Shown in pieces: positions 1 through 5,005 of a DNA stretch of 5,005 bases (positions are counted from its first letter, which is position 1; each line of letters begins with the position of its first letter). The translations under genes and the position numbers were made by a program. The notes under the pieces were generated by a model. The model was given only the letters and a program-made list of their open reading frames with translations. It made no database searches and was not told where the DNA came from. The stretch covers positions 1 through 5,005 of the forward strand of contig PFGS01000056.1 in assembly GCA_002783525.1 (NCBI GenBank). Reading direction: 5' to 3'. Source of the DNA: Ignavibacteriales bacterium CG12_big_fil_rev_8_21_14_0_65_30_8 (GTDB taxonomy: Bacteria; Bacteroidota; Ignavibacteria; Ignavibacteriales; Ignavibacteriaceae).

Positions 1-449
1 GGTGCTTTTATAAATTTTTTAAAATTTTCTTCTACAAATATTGAGCTTACAAGTTCTTTTAAATAATTATTTGAAAGCTTCTCGATTCTTTTTTTAAATT
101 CCTTTTCCATTTCTTTCAAATCTCTTTTTGATTTTGGAAGAAAATCAGAAGGTGAAACATTTTCGTCTTCTTTAACAGAGTGAACAGAAGAAACTTTTAT
201 TTGTAAGTTGTTTTGAAATTCATCCACAATTCCTTTAACAAACACCACCTTACCTTTTTGAATTTCATTATTTAAGTTTCCAATACCATCCCACATATTA
301 GCATTAATACTGCGGGTTGCATCAGAAAATTCAAATGAGATAAAATCTTTACCTGTTTTAGTTTTTCTTAATTCAATTTTATTAACCAAAAGAAAATGAT
401 TAATAATTTCATCTTTGCTTAATTCGATAATATGTTTTTGTTCTTTCAT
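1..449 (-). CDS. YhaM-family 3'-5' exoribonuclease, N-terminal part (3' end of gene lies outside the window)
   Basis: The gene starts at ATG (449-447) and stays open for 149 codons to the window edge, so the C-terminal part is missing. The visible protein has an OB-fold nucleic-acid-binding domain (about residues 15-92) followed by a charged helical linker. Its landmarks align with my recollection of Bacillus YhaM: HFLL at 18-21, TGKDF at 32-36, a Trp-Asp pair at 53-54 after a beta strand, a VKGIVDEF strand at 71-78, DENV followed by DFLP at 95-105, then a KEMEKEF helix at 112-118. In that family an HD phosphohydrolase domain follows and gives 3'-5' exonuclease activity on RNA (and ssDNA) in the cytoplasm; here it would lie beyond position 1 and cannot be confirmed. 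The gene begins 3 bp after the NusG-paralog stop codon. The nearest GAGG (470-467) is about 17 nt upstream, too far for a normal ribosome binding site, so translation is probably coupled to the gene before. An OB-fold protein with another catalytic domain is the main alternative. Confidence 0.78.
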   Translation of the reverse strand, partial: MKEQKHIIELSKDEIINHFLLVNKIELRKTKTGKDFISFEFSDATRSINANMWDGIGNLNNEIQKGKVVFVKGIVDEFQNNLQIKVSSVHSVKEDENVSPSDFLPKSKRDLKEMEKEFKKRIEKLSNNYLKELVSSIFVEENFKKFIKA

Positions 450-452
450 TTT

Positions 453-968
453 TTAATTTTTTATAACCTCAAAACAAATATCATTTGATATCTGTGTAAG
501 AACCGATCTGTTAAGAAGCTCAATGTTAACAGCAATTGTTTTTCCTTTTGCTTCTTGTTTAATCACACCTATCACTCCTTCAAAAGGTCCGTCTAAAATT
601 TTAACTTTAGCTCCTGGTACAATACCAGAATTTACAATTACATTTTCATCTTTTCTTAAAAAATTTTTTAAGTTTTCCATCTGCCATTTTGGAATTACAG
701 CCGGACGTCCGTTATCAAAAATACATCTTACAATAGAAAATTGTTCGAGTGAAATATTCCTTTCTTTTTCATCAGCAAAAATAAAGATATAACCTTTTAT
801 TAGAGGTTCAGTGATTTTTTTCTTTCTGTCAGTCCATTGTTTTACTTTTGTAATTACAGGTAAATAAAAATCTATACCTGCTGATTCAAGTTGTTGTGAA
901 GCTTTAAATTCTTGTTTTGGTTTTGTATAAAGGGCAAACCATTTTTTGTTATTATTTGATTCGTTCAT
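453..968 (-). CDS. NusG paralog, UpxY/RfaH-like transcription antitermination factor
   Basis: This 171-residue protein has the two-domain NusG layout. An NGN domain (about 8-105) begins with KKWFALYTKPKQEFKA, the canonical opening for binding RNA polymerase, and contains the YLP strand (35-37) and the GYIFIFA strand (59-65). A KOW domain follows (about 116-148), with PGAKVKILDGPFEG at 118-131. Proteins of this kind bind elongating RNA polymerase and suppress pausing or premature termination. Specialised members (RfaH in enterobacteria, UpxY in Bacteroides) act on polysaccharide and surface operons. The divergent NGN sequence and the position next to a UDP-glucose dehydrogenase gene, rather than in a secE-nusG-rplK cluster, argue for a specialised paralog over housekeeping NusG. 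The start is ATG 6 bp after the ugd stop, with no Shine-Dalgarno, which suggests translational coupling. The family call is firm; the target operon is unknown and no ops-like element was recognised. Confidence 0.9.
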   Translation of the reverse strand: MNESNNNKKWFALYTKPKQEFKASQQLESAGIDFYLPVITKVKQWTDRKKKITEPLIKGYIFIFADEKERNISLEQFSIVRCIFDNGRPAVIPKWQMENLKNFLRKDENVIVNSGIVPGAKVKILDGPFEGVIGVIKQEAKGKTIAVNIELLNRSVLTQISNDICFEVIKN

Positions 969-974
969 ATATAA

Positions 975-2297
975 TTAAAAGGGCCGTCCAATAGAGTAAT
1001 AGTTAAACCCCAATTCTCTCATTTTTAGAACATCAAAGACATTTCGTCCATCAAAAACAACCGGAGTGTTTAACATAGATTTAATTGTTTCAAAATTCGG
1101 GTTTCTAAATTCATTCCATTCTGTCATTAAAACCAGTGCATCTGCATTTTTAAGGGCATCATACTGATTAGAAACATATTTAATTGAATCACCTAAAACA
1201 GCTTTTGTTGTTCCAATTGCTTCCGGATCATAAGCTGTTATTTTCACAACGTTGTCTAACAATTTTTTGATTAATTTTAAAGCCGGTGCTTCTCTTACAT
1301 CATCTGTGTTTGGTTTAAATGCCAATCCCCATACAGCGATTGTTTTACCTTTAATATCTGCGTTAAAATGTTTTAAGATCTTTTTATAAAATAGATCTAT
1401 TTGATTTTCATTTACATTAACAACAGCGTTAAGTATTTTGAAATCATATTTGTTCTCATTGGCTGTATTAATTAACGCTTTTACATCTTTTGGAAAACAA
1501 GAACCGCCATATCCAACACCGGGGAACAAGAATCTTTTTCCTATTCTTGAATCGGAGCCAACACCGGCTCTAACCTTATCAACATCTGCACCAGTAAGTT
1601 CACACAAATTAGCTATTTCATTCATAAAAGAGATTTTTGTTGCCAAAAAGGAATTAGCTGCATACTTAATCATTTCTGCCGATTTTTCATCAACAAAATA
1701 AATGGGATTACCTGATCTAACGAATGGTTCGTAAAGCTGTTCCAAAAGTTTTCTTGAAGTCTCGTTTGTTGTTCCGATAATAATTCTTTCAGGTCTCATA
1801 AAATCATCAACAGCTAAACCTTCTCTTAAAAACTCCGGATTAGAAACTACATCAAAATTAAAAGTTGGTGTAGTTTTATTTATTGTTGTTTTTACTTTTT
1901 CGCTTGTACCAACCGGAACTGTACTTTTATCTACAACTATTTTAAAATCCCAGCTAGGGTTCTCACTGAATAAATTTCCTAAATCTTGTGCAACCTTTAA
2001 AATATAACTTAAATCAGCACTTCCATTTCCATCTTGAGGTGTTGGAAGACATAAAAAGATCATTGAAGATTTTTCAACAGCATGTTTTAAATTTGTAGTA
2101 AAATTAAGCCTACCGTTTTTTGTGTTTCTTTCAAAATAGTTCATTAATCCGGGTTCGTATATAGGCAATTCCCCGTTTTTCATTTTTTTAATTTTGTTTT
2201 TATCTACATCAACACAAATAACATTATTTCCCGTTTCCGCAAAACAGGTTCCTGTTACCAAACCGACATACCCCGTACCCACTACTGCAATATTCAA
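975..2297 (-). CDS. ugd: UDP-glucose 6-dehydrogenase
   Basis: This is a full-length 440-residue enzyme of the UDP-glucose/GDP-mannose dehydrogenase family. It oxidises UDP-glucose to UDP-glucuronate with two NAD+ in the cytoplasm, supplying acidic sugar for capsule, exopolysaccharide or modified lipid. The N-terminal Rossmann domain carries GTGYVG at 7-12 and ends its second strand in VDVD (29-32). STVPVGT at 125-131 and NPEFLREG at 153-160 are the conserved substrate and linker motifs. The central domain has the catalytic lysine in EMIKYAANSF (K211, with N215) and the catalytic cysteine in GGSCFPKD (C267, with K270 and D271). The C-terminal UDP-binding domain has WGLAFKPNTDDVREAP at 323-338 and FDGRNVFD at 415-422. 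All key residues are present. The start is TTG: the codon immediately before it is an in-frame TAA, and a strong Shine-Dalgarno sits just upstream. The kinase gene ends 48 bp upstream and the NusG paralog begins 6 bp downstream. Confidence 0.96.
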   Translation of the reverse strand: MNIAVVGTGYVGLVTGTCFAETGNNVICVDVDKNKIKKMKNGELPIYEPGLMNYFERNTKNGRLNFTTNLKHAVEKSSMIFLCLPTPQDGNGSADLSYILKVAQDLGNLFSENPSWDFKIVVDKSTVPVGTSEKVKTTINKTTPTFNFDVVSNPEFLREGLAVDDFMRPERIIIGTTNETSRKLLEQLYEPFVRSGNPIYFVDEKSAEMIKYAANSFLATKISFMNEIANLCELTGADVDKVRAGVGSDSRIGKRFLFPGVGYGGSCFPKDVKALINTANENKYDFKILNAVVNVNENQIDLFYKKILKHFNADIKGKTIAVWGLAFKPNTDDVREAPALKLIKKLLDNVVKITAYDPEAIGTTKAVLGDSIKYVSNQYDALKNADALVLMTEWNEFRNPNFETIKSMLNTPVVFDGRNVFDVLKMRELGFNYYSIGRPF

Positions 2298-2300
2298 TTA

Positions 2301-2310
2301 TTCCTCCTTA
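2301..2310 (-). promoter_or_regulatory. Strong Shine-Dalgarno of ugd
   Basis: The minus strand reads TAAGGAGGAA, a near-perfect match to the 3' end of 16S rRNA, with the GGAGG core 5 nt before the TTG codon of ugd. This settles TTG at 2297-2295 as the start: an in-frame TAA lies between the site and the TTG, and the next in-frame methionine (residue 39) would delete most of the NAD-binding fold. It is the best ribosome binding site in the window and probably compensates for the weak initiation codon. Confidence 0.85.
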
Positions 2311-2345
2311 TTAAAGAAAATCCTATTAAAAATAGTTGTACAAAT

Positions 2346-3467
2346 TTAATGCAGATAAGTTTTAAATTCCGCAGTTATTGCATCTTCTTCCAGAGGCTTC
2401 TCAATAAATGCTTTTACCGATAAATCTTTGTACATATTTTTAATTTCTTCATTTAGTTTTTCTACAATTACTAGTATAGGGAGTCTCCTTCCCCTTTCTT
2501 CTTTTCTTATCAACTTAACCAATTGAACTGCATCCATTAAAGGAAGTTCGTGCTGTGTAATAACTAACGACGGTGAGTTTTGTAATAACGAACTATACGC
2601 ACTATAACCATCATCCATAATTTTCAATTGGTAATCAGTAAAATTCTGATTTACAGCAGATTCTATTTGTTTCTTTTCATCGGTTTTATTTGTGACCAAT
2701 AGTATCGTTTTTCTTGAATTAGGAATTGTAAAATGGAACTCACTGCCTTTATTTAATTCAGAGTAAAACCACAAACTACCGCCATGCTTTTCAATAATTT
2801 CTTTTACTAAAGACAAACCAAGCCCAGTTCCTTTTTCACCTTTCGTCCCTTCCGTAGTAAACATTTTTTCTATTTTAAATAATTTCTCTTTATTTGCATC
2901 TGATATTCCAATACCTTCATCCTTTATTATAAATTCAGCAAGTTCAAGATTAAAATGTTTTGCAATAATATTTATTTCTTTATCAGTTGTTGAAAATTTA
3001 ATTGCGTTGCTTATAAGATTTGTTAGAGCCTGCATCAATAATCTTTCGTCAGCCTGAATATTAAGTTCTTCTTCAGCTTCAACATTAATTTCAATATTCT
3101 TTCTAATAGCATTTCCGGTTAATGATGAAACACAATTATAAATAAGAGCCTGTGCATTTATTTTTTTTGGTGCAATTTTTACTCTGCCGGTTTGTAAGCG
3201 TGACCAATCCAGCAAATAATTAATTAATTGAAGTTGATTTTCAGAGGCTTCATGAATATAATTTAGATATTCTAATTTTTCTGTGTTAGGCAAAAGTGGT
3301 TCATTAATTAAAATTTCAGAAAAACCTAAAATACTTGTAAAGGGTGCTCTTAAATCGTGAGATAAAATAGAAATAAATTTATCTTTTGCATCATTTGCTT
3401 TTTTTAAAGCCTCAAGTTCTTTTTCTATTTTTGTTTTAGCTTTTTTAGGGTTTGGTTTTTCGCTCAT
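2346..3467 (-). CDS. Soluble hybrid-type histidine kinase with a degenerate C-terminal receiver domain
   Basis: This 373-residue protein has a basic, coiled-coil-like N-terminus (about 5-30) and no membrane segment, PAS or GAF domain. A HisKA dimerisation domain follows (about 28-95), with phospho-acceptor H37 in SHDLRAP. The HATPase_c domain (about 138-250) shows its N box (N150 and N154 in LTNLISNAIKFS), G1 box (DEGIGI at 183-188) and G2 box (GTGLGL at 213-218), so autokinase activity is expected. Residues 254-373 have the length and spacing of a CheY-like receiver, but the acidic pocket is TN (259-260), the phospho-acceptor position is Q305 (in ITQHELP), and the Thr/Ser switch position is about V335. 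Only the lysine (K357 in IEKPL) is kept. This tail probably cannot accept phosphate and may be a binding or regulatory module. The partner is unknown: no response regulator or DNA-binding gene is in view. The ATG start lacks a Shine-Dalgarno (A-rich upstream). The gene lies 89 bp after the Cys-tail membrane protein and 48 bp before ugd. Confidence 0.92.
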   Translation of the reverse strand: MSEKPNPKKAKTKIEKELEALKKANDAKDKFISILSHDLRAPFTSILGFSEILINEPLLPNTEKLEYLNYIHEASENQLQLINYLLDWSRLQTGRVKIAPKKINAQALIYNCVSSLTGNAIRKNIEINVEAEEELNIQADERLLMQALTNLISNAIKFSTTDKEINIIAKHFNLELAEFIIKDEGIGISDANKEKLFKIEKMFTTEGTKGEKGTGLGLSLVKEIIEKHGGSLWFYSELNKGSEFHFTIPNSRKTILLVTNKTDEKKQIESAVNQNFTDYQLKIMDDGYSAYSSLLQNSPSLVITQHELPLMDAVQLVKLIRKEERGRRLPILVIVEKLNEEIKNMYKDLSVKAFIEKPLEEDAITAEFKTYLH

Positions 3468-3507
3468 TTTCTGCTGATATTCTAATAAATTGACAAAGAA
3501 AAGATAA

Positions 3508-3534
3508 ATAAAGAAAGGGTGAATATAAAGAAAG
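3508..3534 (-). repeat. Short 10-bp direct repeat in the leader before the kinase gene
   Basis: ATAAAGAAAG occurs twice on the plus strand (3508-3517 and 3525-3534), reading CTTTCTTTAT on the minus strand, 17 bp apart start to start. It is part of a pyrimidine-rich tract (about 3491-3536) upstream of the kinase start. The composition is simple, so the repeat may be chance. If real, it could be a protein-binding site or simply an unstructured leader. No recognisable -35/-10 pair accompanies it. Confidence 0.3.
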
Positions 3535-3556
3535 ATGCTTATAATATGACACGTTG

Positions 3557-3868
3557 TTATTTTTTAGGTTCCCATTCAAGACCTTCACAGGGGATATATA
3601 CTTCGGTGGGGTGTTTGTCTAGTTTCGTACAAAGTATGGCTGTTTCATCAAAATGCCTGCAGGCAGAACAAATAGTATCTTCTAAAATGGTCTTGTTTTT
3701 TTCTTGAAACTGTTTATATTTAATTAAAGTTGGATAAAATACAAATACAAAAATAATTACAAAGCTAATTGACCACCACAGCTGTGTATAAATATAATCT
3801 TTTAGAAGCCAAACAACCGGAATGCTTATTGTTAATCTCGCTAAAGTCCATAAGACAATTTCGCCCAA
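3557..3868 (-). CDS. Small two-helix inner-membrane protein with a four-cysteine C-terminal tail, function unknown
   Basis: This 103-residue protein has two hydrophobic stretches (about 4-22 and 28-47) joined by a short LKDYIYTQ loop, then a soluble tail of about 55 residues. The tail holds C67 and C70 (CSAC), C80 and C94, a C-x2-C-x9-C-x13-C spacing suited to binding zinc or another metal, or to redox chemistry. H72 is next to the CxxC pair. YIPCEGLEWEPKK closes the protein. Positive charge after the second helix suggests the tail is cytoplasmic, but topology is not certain. I recognise no characterised family. The start used is TTG (3868-3866): an in-frame TAA lies six codons upstream and no ATG or GTG intervenes, while AGGCAG upstream is only a weak Shine-Dalgarno. 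Transcription probably begins after the hairpin terminator at 3961-3999. The gene is followed after 89 bp by the sensorless kinase, so a sensory partnership is possible but rests on position only. Confidence 0.72.
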   Translation of the reverse strand: MGEIVLWTLARLTISIPVVWLLKDYIYTQLWWSISFVIIFVFVFYPTLIKYKQFQEKNKTILEDTICSACRHFDETAILCTKLDKHPTEVYIPCEGLEWEPKK

Positions 3869-3955
3869 GTTTCTGCCTATAAATTATTTTACTTTTATTA
3901 TTAATGTTAAATATAAGAAAAGAATTAAATAGACTGGCTGTAAGTAGAAAATACT

Positions 3956-3999
3956 CAAAAATTATAAACTCTTGTTATATGCTAACAAGAGTTTATAAT
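3956..3999 (-). terminator. Intrinsic terminator of the secreted-protein gene
   Basis: A perfect 17-bp stem (3961-3977 paired with 3983-3999) with a 5-nt loop lies 12 bp past the stop codon at 4012. On the minus strand the stem is followed by a run of five T (including the last stem base) and then GAG, the layout of a rho-independent terminator. The stem is AT-rich apart from its CTCTTG core, but unusually long and mismatch-free. The plus-strand side lacks a T-run, so it should work only for minus-strand transcripts. It separates the 4012-4794 gene from the five-gene run to its left. Confidence 0.85.
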
Positions 4000-4011
4000 A
4001 GTTAAATTTAA

Positions 4012-4794
4012 TTAATCTTCTGGTTCATCATATATTTTAATTTCTTTTTTAAATACAGAAAATTCAATCTTTTGCATTACTCTTAACCATGTTTGTTTAG
4101 CTGTAGTTTGTACAACATTACCCAAAAAACCACCAACTGATTTTTCTTTTTCCATTTTTTTCTGTGCATTCAGGTCCACATCTTTTGGCATTTGAAATAT
4201 TACAAGCAGAGTAGGTTTATCTGATTTAACCAGATACTTAATTGATTTTTTTTCGTTGTTAATGGTTTCAACACTAAAGTCAGGCATTTCTCTTTCTAAT
4301 AAACTTTCATCATTATTTTTATCAACATCTAATTCAATGTTTTCGTTATCTTCTATTAATTGCTCTAGAATATCTTTTAATAATTCGTGGTCACCCCATT
4401 CAGCATCTGAATCAAGTATATCATCCTCGTCCAGGTTCAAATATCCATGCCAGGCTCCAACACCATTTTTATCAAAAAGAACAGCATAGTTTTTTAAGTT
4501 TTTTTCATCCCACCATTTAGCTAAATGAGCAGGCTCTCCTTCAAAAATTTCACGTGTATCACCACCAAATAAATTTACAAGAGCTTTTCCGGTTTTATCT
4601 ACTTTTGCCTGTGATATTAATTCGGGTGTATAATAATATTTTAAGTCCGGAAACTGTTGTCCATTAAATGTAGGATTGTGAGACCCAATGCCCAACATTA
4701 CTATATTTATTTTATATTGTTCTTGAGCATTATTATTAAATGAAATGAAAAGTATTAAGACTAATATAGTCTTAATCAGTTTTAAATTGTTCAT
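4012..4794 (-). CDS. Secreted cysteine-free protein, possibly with a degenerate redoxin-like fold
   Basis: This 260-residue protein begins with a classic signal peptide: MNNLKLIK, a hydrophobic core at 9-19, then NNNAQ with likely signal peptidase I cleavage after A23. It should be periplasmic or exported. The mature part contains no cysteine. Two segments resemble pieces of thioredoxin-like proteins. AVLFDKNGVGAWHGYL (104-119) looks like the strand-turn-strand where redoxins carry 'vlDkdGvv'. MPDFSVETINNEKKSIKYL (170-188) followed by KPTLLVIFQMP (193-203) resembles the start of an AhpC/TSA-type domain, but the place where CxxC would fall has no cysteine. An acidic stretch (121-167) lies between them. 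If the fold is right, the protein is not a disulfide redox enzyme and may be a binding or structural relative. The gene is firm; the fold is a guess from short motifs. It has its own Shine-Dalgarno and terminator and appears to be monocistronic. Confidence 0.88.
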   Translation of the reverse strand: MNNLKLIKTILVLILFISFNNNAQEQYKINIVMLGIGSHNPTFNGQQFPDLKYYYTPELISQAKVDKTGKALVNLFGGDTREIFEGEPAHLAKWWDEKNLKNYAVLFDKNGVGAWHGYLNLDEDDILDSDAEWGDHELLKDILEQLIEDNENIELDVDKNNDESLLEREMPDFSVETINNEKKSIKYLVKSDKPTLLVIFQMPKDVDLNAQKKMEKEKSVGGFLGNVVQTTAKQTWLRVMQKIEFSVFKKEIKIYDEPED

Positions 4795-4798
4795 ATAA

Positions 4799-4805
4799 CT
4801 CCCCT
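4799..4805 (-). promoter_or_regulatory. Shine-Dalgarno of the secreted-protein gene
   Basis: The minus strand reads AGGGGAG, ending 4 nt before the ATG at 4794. It is a purine-rich ribosome binding site and supports this ATG, which also gives a well-formed signal peptide. Confidence 0.7.
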
Positions 4806-4837
4806 AAAAGTATAAATTTAAAAATTTAATAATAATT

Positions 4838-4866
4838 ATTATATTACGCATTGAATCGAATTAAAA
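4838..4866 (-). promoter_or_regulatory. Weak candidate promoter of the secreted-protein gene
   Basis: On the minus strand TATAAT (4843-4838) is a perfect sigma-70-type -10 hexamer about 45 nt upstream of the start codon. The hexamer 17 bp upstream (4866-4861, TTTTAA) is a poor -35. The -10 overlaps a 14-bp AT-only palindrome (4829-4842). In such AT-rich DNA a TATAAT can arise by chance, and Bacteroidota-type promoters often use a different -10, so this is tentative. A promoter is expected here because the tRNA unit terminates just upstream. Confidence 0.3.
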
Positions 4867-4880
4867 TTAATAGATTTTTA

Positions 4881-4909
4881 AAATAAAAAATCCCGTTTAA
4901 AACGGGATT
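4881..4909 (-). terminator. Intrinsic terminator after tRNA-Lys
   Basis: A G+C-containing inverted repeat (AATCCCG paired with CGGGATT, with the flanking TTT/AAA able to extend the stem) spans 4889-4909. On the minus strand it is followed by ATTTTTTATTTT. This is a textbook rho-independent terminator located 12 nt downstream of the mature tRNA 3' end, so the tRNA transcript ends here. Confidence 0.93.
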
Positions 4910-4921
4910 GAATTTTGAGAG

Positions 4922-4993
4922 TGAGCGCGGGTGGTATCGAACCACCGACCCTCTGCTTAAAAGGCAGATGCTCTACCACTGAGCTACGCGCCC
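4922..4993 (-). tRNA. tRNA-Lys (anticodon UUU)
   Basis: On the minus strand a complete 72-nt cloverleaf folds. The acceptor stem is GGGCGCG with CGCGCTC (one G-U pair at position 2-71), discriminator A. The D arm is GCTC-AGTGGTA-GAGC. The anticodon arm is TCTGC with loop CTTTTAA and GCAGA, giving anticodon TTT, which reads the AAA/AAG lysine codons that dominate these A-rich genes. The variable region is GGGTC, and the T arm is GGTGG-TTCGATA-CCACC. The 3' CCA is not encoded (the next bases are CTC), so a CCA-adding enzyme must complete it. The promoter lies beyond the right edge of the window, and no second tRNA is visible downstream before the terminator. Confidence 0.97.
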
Positions 4994-5005
4994 AAAAAAA
5001 TTTGA

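Noticed and set aside
523..792. Plus-strand open frame of 89 codons
   Set aside because: It lies wholly opposite the NusG-paralog gene, whose domains are clear, and its translation shows no recognisable domain. It is an antisense shadow.
1438..1701. Plus-strand open frame of 87 codons
   Set aside because: It is antisense to the catalytic core of ugd, including the lysine and cysteine motifs. No independent coding evidence.
2323..2335. Small inverted repeat CTATT-AAA-AATAG between the kinase and ugd
   Set aside because: The stem is only 5 bp of mostly A-T pairs with a 3-nt loop, and the following T-tract is interrupted. Too weak to call a terminator.
3519..3707. Plus-strand open frame of 62 codons overlapping the Cys-tail gene
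   Set aside because: It is mostly antisense to the four-cysteine tail. The minus-strand frame has coherent membrane helices and a patterned tail, so the plus frame is a shadow.
3869..3960. Possible promoter for the Cys-tail gene in the spacer after the hairpin
   Set aside because: Several TA-rich hexamers are present, but none pairs with a reasonable -35 or a Bacteroidota-type TTTG element at proper spacing. A promoter is expected here but cannot be placed.
4256..4489. Plus-strand open frame of 77 codons, serine-rich
   Set aside because: Its serine-rich product is what results from reading opposite the acidic section of the secreted protein. It is a shadow.
4829..4842. 14-bp perfect palindrome ATAATAATTATTAT upstream of the secreted-protein gene
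   Set aside because: It is composed only of A and T in a very AT-rich spacer, so chance is a good explanation. I would not call it an operator without conservation.

Overview
The window is AT-rich (roughly 30% G+C by eye). It reads like an Ignavibacteria/Bacteroidota-type genome: the proteins are rich in Lys, Asn and Ile, several genes lack a Shine-Dalgarno sequence, the NusG paralog has the 'UpxY/RfaH-like' form common in that group, and the tRNA gene does not encode its CCA end. The lineage is inferred from style only. Every supported gene is on the minus strand, so transcription runs from right to left.

Reading in the direction of transcription: a tRNA-Lys(UUU) gene (4993 to 4922) is followed by a clean intrinsic terminator (about 4909 to 4881). 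Next is a single-gene unit for a secreted, cysteine-free protein with a possible redoxin-like fold (4794 to 4012). It has a good ribosome binding site and ends in a 17-bp perfect hairpin with a U-tract (3999 to 3956). After that comes a run of five genes with no convincing terminator between them: a small two-helix membrane protein with a four-cysteine tail (3868 to 3557, TTG start), a soluble histidine kinase fused to a degenerate receiver domain (3467 to 2346), UDP-glucose 6-dehydrogenase (2297 to 975, TTG start behind a near-perfect Shine-Dalgarno), a specialised NusG paralog (968 to 453), and the N-terminal part of a YhaM-type 3'-5' exoribonuclease (449 to the window edge). The last three are nearly contiguous (gaps of 6 and 3 bp) and almost certainly share a transcript.

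Ugd makes UDP-glucuronate for acidic surface or extracellular polysaccharide, and NusG paralogs of the UpxY/RfaH kind normally promote elongation through long polysaccharide operons, so that pairing makes functional sense. The kinase has no sensor domain of its own and its receiver lacks the phospho-acceptor aspartate, so its input and output must come from partners. The membrane Cys-protein just upstream is a candidate input, but only by position. No CRISPR array, insertion sequence, phage gene or other obvious mobile element is visible, and no stretch over 300 bases lacks a gene.
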